Assembly (NCBI GenBank): GCA_000436535.1
Contig: FR886249.1
Span: 1 to 10,350, forward strand
Length of the DNA stretch: 10,350 bases
Origin: Eubacterium sp. CAG:252
Lineage (GTDB): Bacteria > Bacillota > Clostridia > Lachnospirales > Lachnospiraceae
Direction of reading: 5' to 3'
Part shown: positions 6,632-10,350 of the stretch, one piece after another
Position numbering within the stretch: the first letter of the stretch is position 1
Layout: every line of letters starts with the position of its first letter
The notes under the pieces: generated by a model
The model's input: the letters and a program-made list of their open reading frames with translations, nothing else
Databases searched by the model: none
Told to the model about the DNA's origin: nothing
Made by a program: the position numbers and the translations under genes

Positions 6632-6637
6632 TTATAG

Positions 6638-6709
6638 TTACCCAAGAAGCTGCATCACCTGATTTTTGCTCTGGTTGCACAGGATGAAATTGTTGAAAAC
6701 GCTAATTCC
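6638..6709 (-). pseudogene. Fragment resembling a flagellin C-terminus
   Basis: On the minus strand, the frame ending at TAA (6638-6640) reads GISVFNNFILCNQSKNQVMQLLG. The last twelve residues, NQSKNQVMQLLG, match the style of bacterial flagellin tails (typically ...LAQANQ....VL.LL), and GISV matches the usual upstream G-S-V/M. The middle is disturbed, and a stop codon lies directly upstream of this piece, so no gene remains. It sits between the oxidoreductase stop codon and a strong terminator, as if only the 3' tip of a flagellin gene and its terminator survived. The identification rests on a short peptide and is moderate at best. Confidence 0.45.
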
Positions 6710-6720
6710 TTAATAAACAA

Positions 6721-8007
6721 CTATTGTTCCTTAGATATCAGCTCATCCATAAGCTTCCTATATTCATCCGCATCCAACGGCAGCTCAACCTGTATGCCCC
6801 TGCATGCAGAATAATACGCTCCTGCGCACAGCATAAGTGAGTTAATTCCCTCTTCTCCCCTTGCTACCAGATAATCCGAATTTTGTTCAAGCGATGCCTT
6901 TACAAAGCCTTCAAGCAGTTTTGTATATGGCTCTGGCTCTTTTTCATATTCTATTATTTCCTGTGTAAAATGCATATTCTCCCTTGAATTAACATTTTCG
7001 GTCTTTATATATTCCCTTACATCCTGATGCCTTGTGATAGTAAGTGTGTTATCTTCAAGCAGAAGCTTTGCCTTTGTTCCTATAACCTCCAGTCTTTCCT
7101 CATAACACGCCTCGCCTGTTGTAAGCACAAATGATGCCGTCATCCCATTATCATAACTCATAATAATTGTGTCTTCATCATCAACCGCGAAATTATTGTA
7201 CTTTCCAAATGGAATTACCGCAAATATTCTCTGTGGCATCCCAAACAGATACTGGAACATATCAAGAATATGCTGTCCCTGATTAATAAGCGCACCTCCG
7301 CCCTCGCCTGCAAAGCTGCTTCTCCACGAACCTGACTTATGGTAATGCGTTGTCCTTAAGTACCTTGAATTGATAAGGTTCACTCTCACTAACTCTCCAA
7401 GTTCATTATTATCAATCATTTCCTTAATCTTTACGTACTTAGGATATAATCTCTGGTGAAATACCATCCCATATATTCTGTTACTCTTACTGGCAGCCTC
7501 ATTCATTTCAAGTGCTTCACCTATATCCGCCGCTGCCGGCTTGTCACACAGTACATCTTTTTTAAGTGCAAATGCTTTTAATGCAAGCTCTTTATGGGTT
7601 TTATGTGGTGTTGCTATTATAACCGCATCGAATAACGAAGTTGTATGTATTTTATAATTATCTTCTTTATTATTTTTATAATCATTTGTATTTTCTTCAT
7701 TTCCTTTGCAATTATCAGTACTTTTTTCTGGCTTCTTATCATTTAATTTCTGAATATAATTACCAATAATATTTACATTTATATTTTCTGCCTCAGCAGC
7801 AAACAGTTCTTCTGCACTTCTGAATATCTTTACTTTTTCTCCATCTGTATTCACAAGCGACTTACCCCACTCCATAAGCTCATCTCTCCTGATAACAACC
7901 GCCGTCAGCTTCATATGTGGCACCTCACCCGCCGTTATCATTTCTGCATACTTCCTCCCCATATTACCTACCCCTATAAGGGCTGTTTTTAATATATTGT
8001 TCTCCAT
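6721..8007 (-). CDS. Gfo/Idh/MocA family NAD(P)-dependent oxidoreductase with an Asn/Lys-rich insert
   Basis: This 428-residue soluble protein is predicted to bind NAD(P) through an N-terminal Rossmann fold (IGVGNMG, 11-17). It has the family EKP-type motif as CDKPAA (154-159, Lys156) and a catalytic-site stretch, GGGALINQGQHILD (236-249, His246), in the C-terminal domain. Family members oxidise or reduce hydroxyl groups of sugars, inositols and related compounds; the substrate is unknown. At 428 residues it is longer than the usual 330-390, because about 48 residues rich in Asn, Lys and Glu (77-124) interrupt the Rossmann fold before FDAVIIATP. The start is ATG at 8005-8007, with AGAAAGG about 12 bases upstream. 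Element E2 lies directly upstream in the same orientation, so it may be the leader of this gene. The strong terminator at 6590-6631 lies downstream. Confidence 0.87.
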   Translation of the reverse strand: MENNILKTALIGVGNMGRKYAEMITAGEVPHMKLTAVVIRRDELMEWGKSLVNTDGEKVKIFRSAEELFAAEAENINVNIIGNYIQKLNDKKPEKSTDNCKGNEENTNDYKNNKEDNYKIHTTSLFDAVIIATPHKTHKELALKAFALKKDVLCDKPAAADIGEALEMNEAASKSNRIYGMVFHQRLYPKYVKIKEMIDNNELGELVRVNLINSRYLRTTHYHKSGSWRSSFAGEGGGALINQGQHILDMFQYLFGMPQRIFAVIPFGKYNNFAVDDEDTIIMSYDNGMTASFVLTTGEACYEERLEVIGTKAKLLLEDNTLTITRHQDVREYIKTENVNSRENMHFTQEIIEYEKEPEPYTKLLEGFVKASLEQNSDYLVARGEEGINSLMLCAGAYYSACRGIQVELPLDADEYRKLMDELISKEQ

Positions 8008-8058
8008 ATAAGATGATGTCCTTTCTTAAGTATTAGATATATAAATTTTTATAACCCA

Positions 8059-8200
8059 TTATATGATGTTGGGGCAAAAGCCTCCAACTTTGATACCTAC
8101 AGATTGTTCCGTGCTCCGCACTCCCACGTCTACAATCCGCTTCGGTCCATGCTAAACAGGTACCACTGCCACATAGCACTCTACCCTGATATTCGCATAA
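8059..8200 (-). ncRNA. Structured RNA element E2, shortened relative of E1, upstream of the first oxidoreductase
   Basis: The 63 nt at 8059-8121 (minus strand) match E1 5291-5354 at about 58 of 64 aligned positions. Stem C is kept: GATTGT/ACAATC (8132-8137 with 8102-8107), with inner GTGC/GCAC and the outer G-C pair of E1 replaced by G-U. Stem D keeps TTGG/CCAA. Upstream, ATGCGAATAT-GGGTAG (to 8200) matches the 3' strand of E1 stem B. Between them, E2 has about 42 extra nt (8139-8180) forming its own hairpin, TGCTA/TAGCA (8150-8154 with 8174-8178). Stem A of E1 is missing. The element ends about 50 bases before the oxidoreductase start, the same position E1 has relative to the methyltransferase. 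Confidence 0.7.
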
Positions 8201-8243
8201 TTTTTAATCTGCTCAGTTATAGTTACCAGCTTTTATTTGCATT

Positions 8244-8273
8244 ATATTATTTTATCCTATCATCTATAAACAA
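8244..8273 (-). promoter_or_regulatory. Weak candidate promoter for E2 and the first oxidoreductase
   Basis: On the minus strand, TTGTTT (8268-8273) and TAATAT (8244-8249) are 18 bases apart, placing a start just upstream of E2. The region is AT-rich, so such matches arise easily by chance. Confidence 0.3.
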
Positions 8274-8287
8274 GCTGATTTACCATA

Positions 8288-9499
8288 TTACGTAAGACCA
8301 TTTATGTCGCAACTCCTTACTTTCTTTCCAGTTCTTACCGCTTCATTAAGCAGTATGGCAGCGTATGCATCTGCAAATGCGTCCTCCATGCTATATGGTG
8401 GTTCTCCCTCACCTCTGCTATACTTTGCCGTATCTATCATAAGAGCAGCTATGGCAGTTTCATCCTCTGACAACCCACGCAGCCCTGATTCCGGCTCATA
8501 CAGTACATTCTCACCAAATGATATTTTCTTTACTTCACGCACAGTCGACAGATTAGGATTAGTATCTTTGGTGTGCATTATATTCACATCTGTCACTATT
8601 TTCTGACACTGACCTTCATTATTGTTATCAAGGTAATACACCGTATCATCTATAAGCTCACCTCTTACACCCTGCACCTTTATGGTGTTTTTTCTGATAG
8701 AAGACCTGTACTGTTCAGAGTCAAAATCATACCATGCCACTTTACCGCTCTCAAATTCAAATGTCGCAACACACCTCTTTTTATCGGCTATCCGACCGTC
8801 CAAGAGCTTATCATATCTGGTAAATGTCCGAGTTGTCGGGAATTCATAAGTTTTACCTGACACAATATAGTTTTCATCAGGTTTTATGCCAAGATAAGCT
8901 CGAATAAGGCTAAATCCATGATATTCGTGAGCCAGCGATATATTTACGCAGCTTACATCGCCTATCAGTCCGCTGTCCACAAGCTTAAGCATTGCACTGT
9001 TAGATGGATACCCCCTGTATTGTTCAGCAACCACCTGCTTTTTCTTTGTATTATTATATATCTCTAAAGATTTATTATTTATTTTACCTATCTGCTTATC
9101 CAAACATTCACTTGCCGATTTATTTTCTGGCTTATTGGCTTTATAATTGTCCATCATATGGTATCTGTACAGTTTCTTAAGTGACTCTATATCTATTGCC
9201 GCTGGTGTTTCCGAAAGCACCGTTATCCCTCTGTCCATCCACTCTATTGAAACATCACATATGCTAGCTTTATTGACTGCTATAACAGCAAAATCTGGTT
9301 TATAAGCAACACATTCCTCTATTGAGGTGGTCGTATGTATATCATATTCCTTTGCCATTTTATCAGCCTTCTCCTGTGTACGGCAGTACATTGCATCAAG
9401 ACAGAATACATTCGGCATTGCTTTGGCTATCCTTACATAATAAAGTGAACGCCAGCCCGAACCTACTATAATAAAATGATACTTTCCTAATTTCATCAA
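8288..9499 (-). CDS. Gfo/Idh/MocA-like protein, degenerate active site, second gene of an operon with a kinase
   Basis: This soluble protein of 403 residues has an N-terminal Rossmann fold (FIIVGSGWRS, 9-18) and a family-like C-terminal dimerisation/substrate domain ending in a conserved-looking helix (MEDAFADAYAAILLNEAV). The glycine motif lacks the third small Gly/Ala. The EKP motif reads SETPAA (96-101), so the usual catalytic lysine is Thr98. It may therefore have lost dehydrogenase activity or work differently. An Asn/Lys-rich insert of about 40 residues (115-153) follows this motif. The start is either TTG (9497-9499) or the adjacent ATG (9494-9496). The GGGAG ribosome binding site, spaced 8 bases from TTG and 11 from ATG, lies inside the last codons of the kinase gene, and only a few bases separate the genes. 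Translation is probably coupled. Confidence 0.75.
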   Translation of the reverse strand: MMKLGKYHFIIVGSGWRSLYYVRIAKAMPNVFCLDAMYCRTQEKADKMAKEYDIHTTTSIEECVAYKPDFAVIAVNKASICDVSIEWMDRGITVLSETPAAIDIESLKKLYRYHMMDNYKANKPENKSASECLDKQIGKINNKSLEIYNNTKKKQVVAEQYRGYPSNSAMLKLVDSGLIGDVSCVNISLAHEYHGFSLIRAYLGIKPDENYIVSGKTYEFPTTRTFTRYDKLLDGRIADKKRCVATFEFESGKVAWYDFDSEQYRSSIRKNTIKVQGVRGELIDDTVYYLDNNNEGQCQKIVTDVNIMHTKDTNPNLSTVREVKKISFGENVLYEPESGLRGLSEDETAIAALMIDTAKYSRGEGEPPYSMEDAFADAYAAILLNEAVRTGKKVRSCDINGLT

Positions 9500-9502
9500 T
9501 CG

Positions 9503-10000
9503 TTACACTCCCATCACATCACAATATATTTTATTGACTATACTATCTTTATCATATTCCTGCCCAATAATTCTTTCATCCAGCACGTCCGAATAATCCT
9601 TCTCCCGCCACCATTTTCTCATAGCTTCAGCACCAAATTCATTACATTTATCTCTCATTTGATGCCGCCTCACTGTTTCTTCAAATGGAATATCAAAATA
9701 ATATGCATATATATTATCCCGATACAGTTCCTTTGCCTGCACAAATAAAGTTCTATACCAATAAGCATACATTATGCCCTCTAATATAACAACCTCACTA
9801 TTCCTGCTTCCATATGACAGCATTTCTTTCATAAGAGGCAAAGCCAGTGTATCATTTCCATCATCGACCATAAGAATTTGTCTTCTTACCATATCCTGAG
9901 ATATGTACATAGTATTTTTGCCAAACTTTTTCTGTAATTCCTTGGAAACTGTCGTCTTGCCACTTCCCGAATTACCTCTTAGTATAATAAGCTTATGCAT
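9503..10000 (-). CDS. Small P-loop kinase (AAA_33/zeta-toxin-like fold), substrate unknown
   Basis: This cytoplasmic protein is 165 residues long from the chosen start. Walker A is GNSGSGKTT (9-17), directly after the first strand MHKLIILRG. A Walker B-like strand EVVILEG follows, and an arginine-rich lid region (RRHQMRDK) precedes a conserved-looking MRKWWREKDYS segment. The fold resembles small-molecule or nucleoside kinases and zeta-toxin-like phosphotransferases. No antitoxin gene is visible, and the gene is co-transcribed with an oxidoreductase, so a metabolic kinase is more likely than a toxin. I chose ATG 9998-10000 because the frame could extend 24 codons to a TTG at 10072, but that extension would run through a consensus promoter (10044-10072). 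A weak GAGAG ribosome binding site precedes the chosen ATG. Confidence 0.8.
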   Translation of the reverse strand: MHKLIILRGNSGSGKTTVSKELQKKFGKNTMYISQDMVRRQILMVDDGNDTLALPLMKEMLSYGSRNSEVVILEGIMYAYWYRTLFVQAKELYRDNIYAYYFDIPFEETVRRHQMRDKCNEFGAEAMRKWWREKDYSDVLDERIIGQEYDKDSIVNKIYCDVMGV

Positions 10001-10043
10001 ATAACTCTCTTTATAATATAATTTCACAATACCGTATATGTAT

Positions 10044-10072
10044 ATTATAACATTCCTATTCTCTATCTTCAA
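10044..10072 (-). promoter_or_regulatory. Strong promoter of the kinase-oxidoreductase operon
   Basis: On the minus strand, TTGAAG (10067-10072) and a perfect TATAAT (10044-10049) are separated by exactly 17 bases. The inferred start near 10037 gives a short leader of about 37 nt before the kinase ATG at 10000. It decides against the longer kinase reading. Confidence 0.8.
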
Positions 10073-10120
10073 TTATAAGAGCAAAGAAGCAATTTTACCC
10101 CCACCCTTGACAAAGAATCC

Positions 10121-10157
10121 AAAAAGGGACCTACGTGCAAGCACATAAGTCCCTTTT
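10121..10157 (-). terminator. Rho-independent terminator after tuf
   Basis: On the minus strand, AAAAGGGAC and GTCCCTTTTT form the stem, extended by imperfect pairing of TTATGTGC with GCACGTAG around a TTG loop. A U run ends the structure about 80 bases after the EF-Tu stop codon. It separates tuf from the inserted genes and is nearly symmetric, so it could act in both directions. Confidence 0.9.
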
Positions 10158-10203
10158 ATTATCATCGCCTTTTCAGGCAGCTATTCGATTGCTTTCGCGA
10201 TAA

Positions 10204-10350
10204 TTATTCAATGATTGTTGCAACAGCACCAGAACCAACTGTTCTACCACCCTCACGGATAGCAAAACGAAGACCCTGCTCCATAGCTACGTTATGGATA
10301 AGTTCAACTGTCATTTCTACGTTATCACCAGGCATGCACATTTCTGTACC
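10204..10350 (-). CDS. tuf: Elongation factor Tu, C-terminal part (enters from right edge)
   Basis: The minus strand reads GTEMCMPGDNVEMTVELIHN, then VAMEQGLRFAIREGGRTVGS, then GAVATIIE and TAA (10204-10206). This is the C-terminal beta-barrel end of EF-Tu, the GTPase that delivers aminoacyl-tRNA to the ribosome. Forty-eight codons are present. It is normally the last gene of the str operon (rpsL-rpsG-fusA-tuf), and in many Firmicutes the next gene is rpsJ. Here a terminator follows, and rpsJ is found only at the other end of the window. Confidence 0.97.
   Translation of the reverse strand, partial: GTEMCMPGDNVEMTVELIHNVAMEQGLRFAIREGGRTVGSGAVATIIE

Noticed and set aside
8104..8295. Plus-strand open frame of 63 codons across E2
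   Set aside because: No ribosome binding site, no recognisable protein features, and it overlaps the structured element and the next gene's end on the other strand.
9503..10000. Zeta-toxin of a toxin-antitoxin pair
   Set aside because: The fold is similar, but no small antitoxin gene lies upstream or downstream, and the partner gene is an oxidoreductase-like protein.
10001..10072. N-terminal extension of the kinase to a TTG start at 10072
   Set aside because: It would place coding sequence across a 17-bp spaced TTGAAG/TATAAT promoter and lacks a ribosome binding site; the Walker A strand begins right after the ATG at 10000, as expected for the family.
1..10350. CRISPR array, tRNA or rRNA genes
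   Set aside because: No regularly spaced direct repeats with unique spacers, no tRNA cloverleaf and no rRNA-like stretch seen; the only tandem repeat is the 66-bp unit at 6289-6440, which has no spacers.

Overview
The window reads like a low-GC Firmicute chromosome, most probably from the Lachnospiraceae or a close clostridial relative. This rests on AT-rich intergenic DNA, strong sigma-A style promoters, GGAGG-type ribosome binding sites, EF-Tu and S10 sequences of clostridial type, and a YfmR/Uup-type ABC-F protein. The family assignment is inference from sequence flavour, not from a search. Both ends lie in the conserved translation gene cluster: the 3' end of tuf (EF-Tu) enters at the right edge and the 5' end of rpsJ (S10) leaves at the left edge, both on the minus strand. 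In the common str-S10 arrangement these two genes are neighbours. Here about 10 kb of unrelated DNA separates them, with a terminator after tuf and a separate promoter plus long structured leader before rpsJ.

From right to left: tuf and its terminator (10121-10157); a minus-strand operon with its own promoter, encoding a small P-loop kinase (9503-10000) and a degenerate Gfo/Idh/MocA-type oxidoreductase (8288-9499); a structured RNA element, copy E2 (8059-8200, minus); a second Gfo/Idh/MocA oxidoreductase (6721-8007, minus); a small fragment resembling a flagellin C-terminus with a strong terminator (6590-6709); a repeat-rich stretch (6289-6585) with a 66-bp tandem repeat and a 150-bp inverted-repeat element; a plus-strand class I SAM-dependent methyltransferase (5404-6303); the long structured RNA element E1 (5158-5354, plus) with its own promoter; a SulP-type anion transporter with a long C-terminal extension (2685-4931, minus); an ABC-F translation-factor ATPase (692-2602, minus); and finally the rpsJ promoter, leader and gene start.

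The most interesting signal is the pair E1/E2. Both are built of consecutive stem-loops and share a nearly identical 64-nt 3' part. They lie on opposite strands, each about 50 nt upstream of the gene it points into (the methyltransferase and the first oxidoreductase). They could be a cis-regulatory RNA family, a small RNA read from its own promoter, or non-autonomous mobile elements that carry a structured RNA, for example solitary IS200/IS605-type right ends with guide-RNA-like structure. The sequence alone does not decide between these.

The cargo genes do not form an obvious single pathway. The ABC-F protein fits the translation theme. The kinase and the second oxidoreductase are translationally coupled, so they probably act together. 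SulP and the methyltransferase look independent.
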